From Onthophagus taurus (Eukaryota > Arthropoda > Insecta > Coleoptera > Scarabaeidae), in assembly GCF_036711975.1 (NCBI RefSeq), contig NC_091976.1:25482001-25546000 (forward strand): a DNA stretch of 64,000 nt, in the 5' to 3' direction. The notes under the pieces were generated by a model, which was not told the origin of the DNA, searched no databases, and saw only the letters and a program-made list of their open reading frames with translations. Of the stretch, positions 21,341 through 33,914 are shown piece after piece. Position numbers and translations under genes: made by a program. The first letter of the stretch is position 1, and every line of letters begins with the position of its first letter.

Positions 21341-24300
21341 ACATGTTCAATGTAATTATAAACTATGTTGTATGAAACTTGAAAGAGTTGCGTTTTCCAA
21401 CAAAATAAAGATCCTGAAAAAAGAGTACTTATTAATGGAACTAACAATATTTATAAAATACCTATATACATTATTATCTCCGAAATTTTGTACTAATTTT
21501 ATAATACCCGAGATACAAGGTGCTGGAAATCCCCAAAGGTTAATTTCAGCAAAGAAGCATGATTAAAATTTGCAACAATATATTCTGTCAAGAAGTCAAC
21601 ATTTGTATTTACTTCAACCATATCAAATTTCACAACATCATAGTCAAAAACGCAATCGTGGTAACTCCTTGTTCAACAAACATTGATTTATACCTTCCTT
21701 GATCATTCGGTTGATCTAAGAATTCCAACCAAATGAAATTTGTAGGATCAGGTTCTTTGATGATTAATACTTCATTAAAAGATATTCTTATCTACGGAAA
21801 ACATTAATAAATAGCAATTAATTAATAAATCATCAGTAATGAACTTAATACATGCCGTGAAATAATAAAAAAAATTTTATGCAGCTCATCAAATAAGAAA
21901 ATTGAGTGCACGACCGCCAAAAGATGCTGTAAGAACTTCAATTACTTATTTCATTAATTATGGAGCAATCAGAGTTAGTTATCTGTTATCCCAAATCTTA
22001 TTTCCGTCCATTATGCAGCATTACACCATCTCTAAGGGTTTGCTCCTCTTCAATCATAAGAAATGATCGAGGTGCTTAATTGCTTCTTGAAGGCCTTTAA
22101 AACTTTAATTCTTCTCTCTTTATTTACAATTTCAAAAATAATACTTATTTCGTTATTACCGTCGAATAAAAATATGTTCTACTAGATATCAGTCAAGTCC
22201 TTACTTCTTATTATAATATGGGAATTCCTTTTGCGAATCTTAAAACATAAAAAACAACTTTGTTAAAAAAACATATAGTTTAAAATTGAAATTCTTGGAA
22301 AAAATATAGACCGGTAAAAAACAGACCTAAAAATAAGAAAAGAAGGCAAGATCAAATAAAAGAGAAGGTACCTGGTAAAAATCATAAAACGAACCTTTCG
22401 CTTCGTTCAGTTTCTATTATGATTTATGCACAAACGTGAGCAGGTACGTAGTGTTCTTGAAAGGGTACGCGAAGATGCCTTCCGAGTACCGAGGGTGTAA
22501 TAAAATCGGCAAGTTGAAAAAAGGAAGCCTGCTGACAATGAACAAGGTCGGCAAGTTAGCCAAAAAGGGACGGTACGTTCTCATTTAAATAAAGTCCTTT
22601 TTTTGTCATTAACTTTTCGGGTACAATTCTACCTTTACTCTTTTTCTTTGTTTTGTCAAAACATCTAAATATAACTTAGATTTTAGAAGAAGCCGAAATA
22701 TTGTTTGAGCAATATTTTGACATCTTTTAACGACTAAGTTTTATTGTTGAATTTTGTGAATACCTAAAAAGGGAAAGGTTTGCAATTTTTTTTCTAAGAA
22801 ATTCCAAACTCTTTCTTAACCATCGCATTTTTTTTATTAAACTAATATAGCAAAATATAAATAGTTTAAATTTGTTGAAGTGGACCCCAATAAATTTAAC
22901 AAGTTGAAATATTTACTGCAATATACGTCAAGTTATCTATAAGTGCAAAACCCGTAAATAAAATACAATCCCCCAAAAAAAACAAATATTATGACATGAA
23001 ATTGACATATTTTGTAACAATTATACATATTTAATGTAATATATCTTATATTTGCCATATTAAACGCTTTATAGCACTTATAACCACATAATAAACTATT
23101 TAAAAAGTGAATTTTTATTTCTGGATTTTAAAAGTAAGTATTCTAAACGGATTGTTATTAAATTTTAACACAATGAGAGTTGGATTAAAGTTATTTTACA
23201 TGGCAAATAGCGCCGACAAAGTCTTTGTTTGCTTGCTTTTATCAGTTCATGAAATACGATACATAATATTTACTTTATTACAAAAATTCCTTCATCGTAA
23301 ATGTTGAAAGAAATTTGTTTAAACTTAAAAAAATTAATTAAAACGATTCGGGTTTATAAAAAAAATGATGATTTAATTGAGTTTTCTGATTAACAACTGG
23401 CTTTAGGTGGTTTTTTTAAAATATTCCATTGTTATCAATGACTTTCAAGCGCCTCAAAATCCGTCTTAATTCACCTCAGATAATGCGGCATCGATCAATT
23501 ATACAGTTATTTGACAATAACGCTAATCAGCAATAAAAACATGTCTCGTTGCGATACGATGGAAATTTATGATACGAGAATAATAAGTAAAAAGTCATAC
23601 AAAAAAGGGAGATTTATAAAAAAAACTTTAAATTTTTTTAATTCAATTTGTAATTAATCGCAGTTTATATCTGAAATCATATAGACGTGTAAAATCACGT
23701 ATGTGAATAGATAGATAAAAATATGTAAAATTTATGTGACAAAAGCGAATGGTTATACGGTTATAGTGTTATGCCATTTGTCGGGCAATGAATCACCGTT
23801 GGTCGCGGGGCGTTCGTTGGCATTGCCACCGCGAAATGTGTCCCACAGGGTCGCTTAACATCCCCCAACCCCGACTATGATTTTTGATTTATGCGGCGGC
23901 ATTTTGTGTGATTCGTATTATCCGTTATTCGTGATTCAAATTTCTAAAAAAAATAAATGAGGATTAAAAATTAAACATGTTCTTCAACAATTTTCAAAAA
24001 TTAATTACAGGTTATAAATAGTTTCTTCTAGTTGTTGAACAATACTTGATTTAAGAAAGATTAGAAAAATGTTTATTTTAATGTATATCGGCTGATGATG
24101 ATGCAGAAAAATTGAAATCAGTAGAGAAGTTTAAATGTAACATCTCGAAACATAAATATTACTATTACAAATTAATGAGAGCGAAACATTTTTGGTAGTT
24201 CATTAAGCCTCTATGAGGTATTGGAACAAATTAACTTTATTGAAAGTATTTGCTAAACTTCCGTCATCCATAGCTCGTTTTGTTGATTATTAGCATTAAT

Positions 24301-24482
24301 GAGTACATAATTGAATGAGTAGTAATTCTTAAACAGAATGATTACCATCATTTCTGTTAATTAATAAAGCTTCATCAAATTTCATATTAGCTTATTGAAA
24401 AAATCCGAAGTATCCAAATAAAACCTTATATCAGTTTTCTCAAATTCACTTTAGTTTATCAATCTCACAAAACTGCATCATA
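21341..24482. other. Intergenic region upstream of caudal
   Basis: No gene recognised. A GC-rich segment at about 23755-23940 (tcgcggggcgttcgttggca and onward) stands out and could be an upstream regulatory element of caudal. 22430-22580 is also less AT-rich. The rest is AT-rich with short ORFs only. Confidence 0.3.
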
Positions 24483-24484
24483 TA

Positions 24485-25195
24485 CAGTATGTCCCCGGAT
24501 TGAGTTACAAAGAGGGAAAAAAATGCGTCGGATATGTTCAAACCACTAAGGTCCATTACTACCATCTTTTAGTTAAATTTATCTTATAGATCAACATCTA
24601 CTAGCCAAACAGAGCGTGTAAAATAGCCGTAACCATGGTAATAATCCTTTAGATAGCTTAACCAGAAGATGGTAGTTAGGAGCCTAAATCGCACGAACTT
24701 TATATTCTAACTATAGAAGTTAACTAATTATTCCCATTTTTATGTAAAAATTAAACTTTTCCTATATTAAAAATTTTTCAAGTTCAATTTACAATATGTA
24801 ACCATAGAAGCCATAAAAGTTATAACTTCCTAATTCGACACACATTTGAAGACGAGTTCTAAATTCTTTATAAGTATTACGAATTTCCGCCAGTGGTAGA
24901 AATTCGCATTAATTATTCTTAGTTTTAATAGTTATGCATCATCTTGTAATGGTTCATTGTAAACAATTTGTTTCAATCATCCCCAAAAATTGAATTTAAA
25001 AAATTTTCAATTTTGAAAAAAGTCCAATTTTTACATAAAAATGGGAATAATTAGTTAACTTTTATAGTTAGAGTATAAAATTCATGCGATTTAGTAGTTT
25101 GAACATATCAGACGCATTATTTATGCTGAGATAAGTTTGAAAAATCAGTAACAAAATTTTTTTTCCTCTTTGTAACTCAATCCGGGGACATACTG
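24485..25195. mobile_element. Foldback MITE with TA target duplication
   Basis: Terminal sequence CAGTATGTCCCCGGATTGAG at 24485 is repeated inverted at 25195, with TA at 24483-24484 and 25196-25197. The arms pair over roughly 270 bp, once a younger insertion in the left arm is removed. No coding capacity. Confidence 0.85.
24550..24683. mobile_element. Small MITE inserted into the arm of another MITE
   Basis: GGTCCATTACTACCATC and, inverted, GATGGTAGTTAGGAGC are its ends. The flanks repeat CTAA (24546-24549, 24684-24687), while the opposite arm of the host element shows the unoccupied site ACTAAATCGC. Its interior (gccgtaaccatgg, aaatttatctta) matches the arms of the larger element at 48433-53491, so both belong to one family. 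The YTAA duplication suggests a TAA-type (PIF/Harbinger-like) target. Confidence 0.75.
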
Positions 25196-25349
25196 TATTT
25201 ACATATCTTGCCGATGTCACTGTAACTCAAACTTTAAATAAGCGGTTATTAACCTTAAGATCATTTAATTGCAACAAGTCTTAGCAACGATACTACAATT
25301 ACATTGTTTGTTAATACTGGCTTGTATACAGAGAACTTCACTTAAAATG

Positions 25350-25545
25350 CAATACTAACACTAGACCTAGAACTAGAAAGTATCGGGTTTAGCCGTGCGT
25401 CTGAAGACGTAATTTTAAGTCTAGTGTTAGTTCTAGTTTTATACTAGCACTATCATTAGAACTAACACATTCGGGTTTAGCCGTTTTGAAAGACGCGCGG
25501 CTAAACCCGAATGTTTCTTGTTCTAGGTATAGATTCTAATAGATT
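25350..25545. repeat. Second full copy of the TTTAGCCG hairpin repeat
   Basis: Contains CATTCGGGTTTAGCCG, a 14-nt loop and CGGCTAAACCCGAATG (about 25468-25513), the same perfect 16-bp stem as near 10044, plus a half copy (ATCGGGTTTAGCCGTGCG) near 25383 and flanking CTAGAACTAG-type words. Confidence 0.7.
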
Positions 25546-26296
25546 CAAGAAATGGTTTCCTGGCAACTTCGCTTTATTCCGAATTAGTCTGTAATAGTAA
25601 AATTTTATCATGATACTAATAATTTTGGATTAAGGACCATACTTAACCGTTAATCGGCTAAGGATAGCTACGGATTTCTTAGTTCTGTCAGAAATATAAT
25701 AATTCACCGGAAATAAGAGGTCATCTCATCCTTATTAAACCATTATGTTAATAGGAGTAATGAAAATTGAATAGGAGTAAATTCCAGATCATTGGAGGTG
25801 GATTCCAGATAACATTAGTGTCAAAATGAAAAGTAATAAAGGTTTCTACACGTTAATAGTGATTGCAGTACTAGTGATTATAAATAATCAAATAATCATT
25901 TTGTTACCAGAATATGATATGAACCATGATTTGAATTCCAACACTGTAATAGTTATAAAGACATATTGACTCATTTTAAAAGTGCAAGATTTTGAGAAGT
26001 GATTAGAGCATTCGTAAGCCATTGGTAACTAGTTTAATGGGATCCATACCAAAAAAAAATAAAAATTGTACTTAAATATGATTGGGAAGAATCACTTAAA
26101 TTATTAAAATCAATTAAGTTGTGCCATAAAATATTAATAGCTACTTGGAAAAATTAAGAGATCATGAGACAACAATTATTTTCAATATTTTATGCATTTG
26201 ATGCATTTAGATAAATACAAAATAATTGAACACTAATCCTTTGATAGCGAAGTTTCACTTTTATCTTACTTTTTATTCTATGGCAGAATCAATAAA
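25546..26296. other. Gene-free sequence
   Basis: No coding or repeat feature recognised, apart from short near-repeats of ataggagtaa around 25750. Confidence 0.3.
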
Positions 26297-26584
26297 TCAT
26301 CCAAATGGTACACTCCTATTGTATTCCATAATATCTCTGATGTGAACATTCCGAAAATATTCATACAATGATTTGCGTGTAATTTGTATTTCGAAAAGCA
26401 TTGTTCTTGTTGGAACTTCGTTGTTCCTTGTTAAATATGCAAAAGAAGTATCAACGGGAGAGTTGTCTTCTTCCAGTTCTCTTCCATGTGCTTTTCCAGT
26501 TTTATATAGGTTTCCCAAAACTCCCGGGACGGAGCTATAAGTTTTGAACGAATGAAGAACAAAATTTGAAAATTTGGGAATCAC
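26297..26584 (-). CDS. Unidentified 95-codon ORF
   Basis: A 95-codon minus-strand ORF with mixed composition unlike the surrounding AT-rich noise (charged stretch HGRELEEDNSPVD, then ITRKSLYEYFRNVHIRDIME). I do not recognise the family. It abuts, and at its start overlaps, the terminal repeat of the mariner-like element at 26562. No clear splice partners or promoter were found. It may be a fragment of a TE or captured gene, or chance. Confidence 0.25.
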   Translation of the reverse strand: MIPKFSNFVLHSFKTYSSVPGVLGNLYKTGKAHGRELEEDNSPVDTSFAYLTRNNEVPTRTMLFEIQITRKSLYEYFRNVHIRDIMEYNRSVPFG

Positions 26585-27697
26585 TAAAGAGTCATAAAAG
26601 CTACATTCTTAGATAGTTTAGAGCTTCCATGCAATGTGGAGTTTTTTTAGGGGATGACCACCCCTACATTATTAAATAGCAATCCCTGTAGAGTTTTACC
26701 TTATTTTAAAGGTAATGAAAAAAGAAACACAACCCCATAAACCAAAACCCGATATCTTAATTCTTTCAAGAATTATGAGGGGTTGACTACCAAATGGGAA
26801 AATAAAATGTTTTCATGCTTTTTTGCACTTTTATTACGATTTTTATAACAAATGTTCAAATTGTCAACCTTCTTCGGTCTCGCAATAACCCAAACGCTCA
26901 TAGATGGAATTTTGAACCATCAGGAGCATATCCCAAGTGATATTGGTGATTCTTCATGTATGCGATTTTCAATCATTGATTCATTCTGGTTTTGTTGCAT
27001 ACACTCTGCATTTCAGAAATCCCCAAAAGAAAAAATCGAGTGGTGTTAGATCAGGAGACCGTGGTGGCCACTCAATGTCACCTCTACTAGCAATCCAACG
27101 GTTTCGAAACGTACGGCTTAAAAAGTCTCGAACTGTGCGACTAAAATGTGGAGGACTATCATCTTGTTGGAACCACTTATTATTAATACCATTAGGGCAT
27201 ACGGCACGAACACTTGATTTTCTACCAGATGCAGATATCTGTCTCCAATTACCAATTACATTCTCTCCCATAATACCAGCCCATACATTAATTTTCTTCG
27301 GTCTCTGAGTATGACCTTCTCTTATTAAACGTGCAATTTCGTCACTCCAATAACGACAATTGAGCCTATTAACCTTACCATTCAAGTAGAAAGTAACCTC
27401 ATCAGAGAAAACAACGTTCAAAAGAAAATTTCTGTCAACATCACATTTTTTTCAATTCCCATTTTCCCATTTGGTAATCAACCCCTCATAATTCTTGAAA
27501 GAATTAAGATATTGGGTTTTGGTTTATGGGGTTGTGTTTCTTTTTCCATTACCTTTAAAATAAGGTAAAACTCGATAGGGGTTGCTATTTAAAAATATAG
27601 GGGTAGTCATAGTCTTAAAAAAACTTCACATTGCATGGAACTATCTAAAAATGTAGTTTTTATGATTCTTTAGTGATCCCCAAATTTTCAAATTTTT
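26562..27697 (-). mobile_element. Mariner-like element with about 240-bp inverted repeats
   Basis: 26562-26810 (tgaaaatttgggaatcacta onward) is mirrored by 27440-27697. The interior carries a transposase on the minus strand (27421-26981, 146 codons): FSDEVTFYLNG (first D), INVWAGIMGENVIG, QQDDSPPHFS (second D) and PPRSPDLTPLDFFFWG (third D). The N-terminal DNA-binding half is missing, so the copy is non-autonomous. The long arms make it foldback-like, as with the element at 19180-20550. Confidence 0.85.
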
Positions 27698-29153
27698 TCT
27701 TCCTATGTATATTCAATTTTGCCTTAATACATTTTTAGTTGCATTAATACTTTGCTAACATCATACCAGCAAACTAATTTCTCCTTTTCTAGTATTAATC
27801 CATTACGTGTTACGATCGCTAAAGTGCACATCATTTTTACACATTTCATAAATTGGCTGAAAAATAAACATTAAAAATATATTATAAACAAATAATAAAT
27901 ATGGAATTTTTTTTATTTATCTTGTAATTAAGACTATTACAAGTATTTCTACACTAACTGTTTTGAATGTAATTGTAGTTTACTTTTAGTACTTGTATGA
28001 CAACTAAGGTTGAGTTTTGGAACCAAGCACTAACTTGAGCTTACTTAAAATCCCAAGTCTTTGTAAAGGTCTCAAGTTTATTATAACTCTATTTTCTAGA
28101 CTAACTCATATATTGGTAATTCAACAATATCTGTTCTGCTCAATTTTGGTATACATAAATAGCAAACTGAAGTATTTTTATACTTAAAGAAATTTGGGGT
28201 TGCGCAAAAATTTAAGGATGAGTTCTAAAATGTTGCAAATATAACTTTGAAGTTTTAGATCTTAAATTCATTTGAAATGTCGTATTTGTACCCCAAAATC
28301 ATCAATAATAGCTCATTGAGTAAGACCTTTTCTTATGGATTCTTGAACTTACGTTTGACTTTCAGAATTTTTCAAGTGTATAATTGACATGTTGACCTAA
28401 CAACTCATCTCTTTTAGAACACAATCTACACTATATAAAAAGATGTTTTTTGTGGAACAAATTATTAAAATTATGGTCCACAACATAGAATTGGTCATTA
28501 TTGCATTATTCTACTTCTCATAAAATTAGAACTAGATCTAATTTAGATGGTGACATTGACCTAATAGCACATCCTCATGTTGCATTCAAATGTGATCAAG
28601 TTTTATAAGCGATTTTCTTTCGTAATTAATCTCCTTGGCTGTTACTTATCTGGGTTACAATCTCTTGCCATTAAGAACACCTTTAAGGCATTGCCATTAT
28701 ATTAAAAACTTTTTAAAACTTAACAAATAATATAATTTTTCATTTTGTAACTTACCATTATTTCACAGACGTAAGGATTTACAAAAGGATGTTGATATTG
28801 ACGAAAAGGAATTAAAATAAATTTGCTAAAAAAGAAAATAAAGGAAAGGTTAAGGATTACTCATAAAAATATTAAAACTAAATAAATCAAAAAAACCTTT
28901 ACAAAAAAGAAGTTTAAATTAACACTTCTAATTTTTTCTTTTCACATAAATTGTATATTTCATTATAGTAATTGCAATTAATCACAAAATACTGACACAA
29001 TTTAAAACGAAAACATTATCAAAAGAAAGTATTAATTTTTTTTTTTGAATCTTCTTTGTGATCATATTTATTTTCCAAATCTTCTTTTTAATCTATTTCG
29101 TAATTCAACAAATCATTCTAAACGCTAATTAATGAAAAAAAAAAAAAGATTTA
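27698..29153. other. Region downstream of Api5
   Basis: AT-rich; the part next to 29153 is probably the Api5 3' UTR on the minus strand. Two similar phrases (gacatgttgacctaacaact near 28390 and gacattgacctaatagcaca near 28553) may be a weak duplication. No gene recognised. Confidence 0.3.
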
Positions 29154-32100
29154 TTAATTTCTCCATCCTCGACCTGAACCTCTCCCTCTTAATCCACCTC
29201 TACCACCTCGTCCACCAAATCGATTTCCTCTTTGTCGATCTATAAAAAAATTAATCATAAAAATTGGAATATTAATAAATAAATATAAATACCGTAATGT
29301 TGGAAATTATTACTAAATTTTCCACTTGGAGGTGTATACAACTTAACGTTATCACCACTCCGATTTGGTCTTCCTTGTTTATAGGGTGGAGCAGAACCAT
29401 TTTTACTTTCGAACGTAATTGGAACATGTCTTTTTTGTGTTACATTAACTTCCGTCGTTTTTTTTAATGGACTAACTTCCGTTTTAAACGACAAGGTGAC
29501 GTTACATTTGTACATAGGAGGCTGATAAAATAAATCTTTGATGATTGTGTTAATATTATCAAACATTATTGGTGAGATTTTCAGAACTTTTTCGTTTTCT
29601 TCACTTAAAGTTTTTGTTTTATCCGCTTTAATCGCATTACGACACCCTTGCACTCCTCTAGAAAAATACATAAGTCTCGCACGAAATTCTTTCAATTCTT
29701 GAGGATCGTGAGTTAAAAAATCGGGACATTGACGTGCTAATCTATGAAAAGCGTATAAAAGAGCTTCCACTGAAGAAAAATCTAATGATGGTAAAGTTGT
29801 TAAAGTTGTATCTTCAGGTGGAGGTGGCATATATGTCTAAAAAAATTATTTAATATAAATTTTTTTTATAATAAATTAATAATTACTTTTATTTTGTCAT
29901 AAATCTGTACAACTTGAACAGATGGATTTTCTAATTTTCCACAATGCGTCGATAATTCAGCTAATTGTCTTAGAATCATTAATTGGTATGATTCACCATC
30001 AGTAAGTTCTTTAATTTCATCCCATCTGGGTAAAGTTTGGTCACAATAATATTTCACAAATTTTGTCGATTCAATTTTTGCCTAAATATATTTATTTCAA
30101 AATAAAAATTTTTTATTAATTAATTAATTAATACTTACTGAAAAGAAAGGTAAAACGAACTTAACGCAAGTAACAAGTCTGTCAATATTATTAGCGTCCT
30201 TATCAAACATATCTAAATCTTGATCCATTTCAACTTGATCTGCACAAACATTAATTAATTCAATTTGTCCCGCTTGAGTATTGGCCGCTTTTGATGTTGA
30301 TAAATAACCCATTATTAATACGAATTCATCTGCTGTTACATCCTAATGTTTAAAATATTATTTCTATTAGTAATTAAAGGTATAATTATAGGTTTAATGA
30401 AAAATATACTAGAATCTAACGCTGAATAACAATTAAAACTAGAACTAATACTAGGTGAGACAACATATGGCATGTGCTAATTAAATGATTTTGCGTAATA
30501 TTCAATTCTTCATTCGTTACAACACAGACGAATCTTGGATCTAAGTAGATCTCAGCTAAAAATGTTTTATTAGTGTAGTTTGACGAAATTTCATATTGCA
30601 ATAAAGCCTTCTTGCCAAAGAAAGATCAATTTTACTAGTTTCTGAAGGACACTCCCACCAAATATGATAAATTTTCAATTCACTTCAGACAAATGTAAGT
30701 CCTTATTTGTTCTACCACTACCTCTTTAATTGCTAGAAGACGTTCCAGCATAAGTAATGTTAAACTCCAACGTGTTGGGCAGTCTAAAATAGGTTTGCGG
30801 CAGTTTATTTTATTTAAAAGGCCTAAAAATGTCTGTATTCTTAATTTCTTGACAACCTTTCTTGCTACATGTTTATATTCATATACAGGTAATTCAAATT
30901 TGACCCCCACCATTGAGATCTCAAAAACCATAACAGATACAGAAATGGTTAACTTGGGGCAAAGTTGCGTATCTTAGAGCTCATCATTTTTCAGCAAAGT
31001 TTGTGGATCTAGCCGTTTTAATTTTTAAAATATGGCCGAAAAACAAAAATACGTGAAATCTAATAAGATATTTGTTTTTTTTTTAATAATTCAATTCTTT
31101 TTTAATTGAAATACATGGTGTGACATATCATTGAATGAAATCAGAATTAATTATCCTATTTTTTGGTGTCAAAAATCAAATATGGCGTTCATAAGAAAAA
31201 ATAAACCTGATGATAGCTTCACGAAAACGAAACGTCGGAGAAAATTTCTAATTGTGTCATGACATTTTTCATAAAAAGTTGCCTTAAGAATGTTTTTTTT
31301 AGATTCACGAAAAAACGGAAAATAAAGAAGTTATAGGCAAAAAACGAAAAAGTCATTTTTTTTGTTTTTCGGCCATATTTTAAAAACTAAAACGGCTAGA
31401 TCCAAAAACTTAGTGGAAAAATGATGAACTCTAAGATATGCAACTTTGCCCCCATTTAACCATTTCTGTATCTCTTATGGTTTCTGAAATGCCAATGGTG
31501 GGGGTCGAATTTAAATTACCCTGTATATGGTCTTTCATCCTTCAAAGCATCATTGGTTGAATTGTTGAAACAAATTATTCTTGTTAATATCATTAACTTC
31601 CTCCTGACCATTGTCACTAAAATCAAGAAAACTCTCAATATCAGCATTATTGTCTGATGTTTCACCCATTATCAGAAGTAACAGTATAAATTTGAGAAAA
31701 AGTTAAATTATATTTCTTCAAAATTGGTTCTGTCATATCTTTAATAAATATTATTGTCCTGTGTGGCATGCTAAAAGATCTCTCATGCCTAGTGTTTTTA
31801 TGCAAACTTTCGTATTTTTAATAAACTGCACATTAACTCCTAGCATAGCGCGATCTTTAGGTGTTGCTGTATCAATTTTAAATGATAATAGTTGTTGAAC
31901 ATACTTGCTTTCTCAGTTATAAATTTTGATATAGTTGAGTGATTCAAAACAATATCAAGTTTTTTAAAAATGGGACCTGTGATTTTTTTAAAACCACTGT
32001 CTTCCAGTAAAACAAATAGTTTCCTATTTGAAAACGTAATTGTTACTAAATTAGTTTCTCAAAACTCTTGAAGTTTCATTTTCTTTGAAGAAGTGGGATA

Positions 32101-33499
32101 ATCAAGTGGGTTTTCTAGTGGTGTTCTCCCCCTCCTGCTTCCTCTACATATTGATTTGGATGTTTCCTTTGTATACGCCTCTCTTGATTAGATGCATGTT
32201 TTCCCTTAATTTCTGTTTTGCAAAATTTACATACTGATTTGTCTGTACTTTTGTCACAATCAAACATTTTAAGATACTTATTTGTTTGTTTTCTTCCCAT
32301 GATATCAATAAATAAATTTTTCTTTTCAATAAATAACTGCAGCCAGGCCTTAAGTCACTAAATACAATACCAGATAACCTAACAATTTAGGACCTGAGGT
32401 ATTATGATATTAATCTATTTAACTTACTCAAATTTCTGTTGAAGTATTGATTACAGTTAATGTTATGTAATACAATGTCTTAACACAATGACAATGTCAA
32501 CTCTACCAATGGATGTTCTGCTTGGGCTATCTCATTTGCATATAAAGTGGCTAGAACTATCATTTACAGGTTTAATATATATATTGAGGATGAGGAGATG
32601 GTTGAGCATGTTTTATTCCACTGCCCTTAATTGTATCAGATACTGGATTTTTAGGTAGTAGTTTATCTCCAAAAGATCTGAATGATTTTCCACCAAGCAA
32701 GACATTAAGGTTCATTAAGAGCATTGGACTGCATGGTAAAATTTGATAATTTTATCTAATTATGTTTCTAGTGTTAGTTCTAATTTTAATTCCACTTTAA
32801 ATTTTTAATATACACTTACATTTAAAATTTTTTTAAACTCGGCTAATATTAAATCCTCAATTTCTGGGGTAAAAATACTTTTATCCAGAGTTTTAACCTT
32901 TGTAACCAAAAATTTTAAACATTTCTCTCTAACCAAAGCATCCGATTCGGATAACTGCTTAAATATACTCTTAATAACAAGAAGGGAGTCTATTTGTAAC
33001 ACTTGGATTAAAGAGTTACTTGCTACATTATACTCCTGGGGATCATCAAGTTGTAATAGCTGTGATAAAACATCAGCAATTTTTCCAATGTTTTCTTTAC
33101 TTTCTTTACATAAAATGGGTAAAGTTTTCATAGCCGCTATTCTTATCTACAAAATAATAAATATTAATCAGATAAAACTAATTAATTTCTTGTTAACTTA
33201 CACTAGCTTGGTCATCTTCACATATATCGAATATAGCATCAATAGCTTGGAGTTGTAAAGAAGGGAAATGTTTGAAAAACTTAGAGATTACCTGGGCAGC
33301 TAATTTCTTTTCTTTTTCACCTCCTTTAGTGCCCTCAATTGCTTCTAAATACTCTTGAGTGTGCTAAAAAATAATAACGCATATGATAAACGAGAAAACA
33401 CTTTGAGAGGGTGGAGAAACCAACCTGCGTTATGTTATCCTTCGCTTGGGAAAGCGTGTTGTAAATATCGTACAACTTATCAAACGTTACCTCACCCAT
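29154..33499 (-). CDS. Api5: Apoptosis inhibitor 5 (Api5/AAC-11), seven exons
   Basis: Exons 33499-33425, 33363-33202, 33146-32820, 30342-30139, 30081-29887, 29836-29293, 29239-29154; each border is gt/ag and the total is 1593 nt, 530 aa (human about 524). The start MGEVTFDKLY aligns with the family's MSD-type N-terminus; ATG 21 codons upstream is less likely. The N-terminal half is the HEAT-repeat region (KLAAQVISKFFKHFPSLQLQ, RIAAMKTLPILCKESKEN), followed by an ARM-like helical part (YYCDQTLPRWDEIKELTDGE), then a Lys/Arg-rich linker and a C-terminal RGG tail on the last exon (RFGGRGGRGGLRGRGSGRG). Api5 is a nuclear scaffold that opposes E2F-dependent apoptosis and binds Acinus. The 2.5-kb intron 3 contains a hAT relic and a MITE. 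It shares a divergent promoter region with Grx5. Confidence 0.95.
30416..32329 (-). pseudogene. hAT transposase relic inside Api5 intron 3
   Basis: Minus-strand pieces in order. 32329-32115 has a BED zinc finger (VCKFCKTEIKGKHASN...RRIQRKHP, C-x2-C then His pair). About 31900-31550 holds middle fragments with stops. 30931-30680 includes KPILDCPTRWSLTLLMLERL, the conserved DxxTRW block of hAT transposases. 30601-30416 includes LAEIYLDPRFVCVV (the LDPRF block). Frameshifts and a MITE insertion disrupt it. Same strand as Api5. Confidence 0.8.
30884..31526. mobile_element. Foldback MITE inserted in the hAT relic
   Basis: Left end tacaggtaattcaaatttga and right end mirrored as aatttaaattaccctgta, flanked by TA. 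The arms pair over about 150-200 bp, including gaaatggttaacttggggca / tgcccccatttaaccatttc and the ggccgaaaaacaaaa block. Non-coding. It splits the hAT transposase sequence, so it is younger. Confidence 0.8.
32550..32710 (+). pseudogene. Short LINE ORF2 C-terminal fragment
   Basis: Plus-strand reading gives EDEEMVEHVLFHCP, matching the cysteine/histidine block (EHxLFxCP) found after the RNase H region in Jockey-type retrotransposons. Only about 50 codons with stops remain. Confidence 0.45.
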
Positions 33500-33914
33500 T
33501 CTGATGATTCGATTTAACCGTTTTATTAACGTATCATCAAAACAAATCGGTTTTACTAACAAATCTTTACGATAACAAACACGAAGGTATTAAAACGCGA
33601 ACATGCGTCTAAAGTTTGGTCGATAAAAAAGGAATTTTTCAAAATGGCCCCTTACAAATTTTTAAAAACAACGAATTAATTTTCATAAATTAAGTTTTAA
33701 TAAACTATTTAACTCTAAAATAAAATTATTTATAACAACACCAAAAATCATAATTAAAAGATAAATTATTAATGAAATTTAACGCGCCATCTACATGCGT
33801 TAAAATGTAACTATTTCAAACTTCACGTCGTTGAGTTTTTTTAACCGGGCTTCGATTTATTTTTATAGGTTAAGTTCATAGACTGTCAAAAAATCACCCA
33901 CATCAAAACTAAAA
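33500..33914. promoter_or_regulatory. Bidirectional promoter region of Api5 and Grx5
   Basis: The start codons of Api5 (33499, minus) and Grx5 (33915, plus) lie only about 415 bp apart in divergent orientation, so both 5' UTRs and promoters must be packed here. No TATA box stands out. Confidence 0.6.

Noticed and set aside
26852..27308. Plus-strand ORFs of 65 and 123 codons
   Set aside because: Antisense to the mariner-like transposase, which carries the catalytic motifs on the minus strand.
31206..31240. CTGATGA...GAAACGTC, hammerhead-like
   Set aside because: Core words are present but no plausible stem II or stem I pairs can be drawn; it lies in the middle of a MITE.
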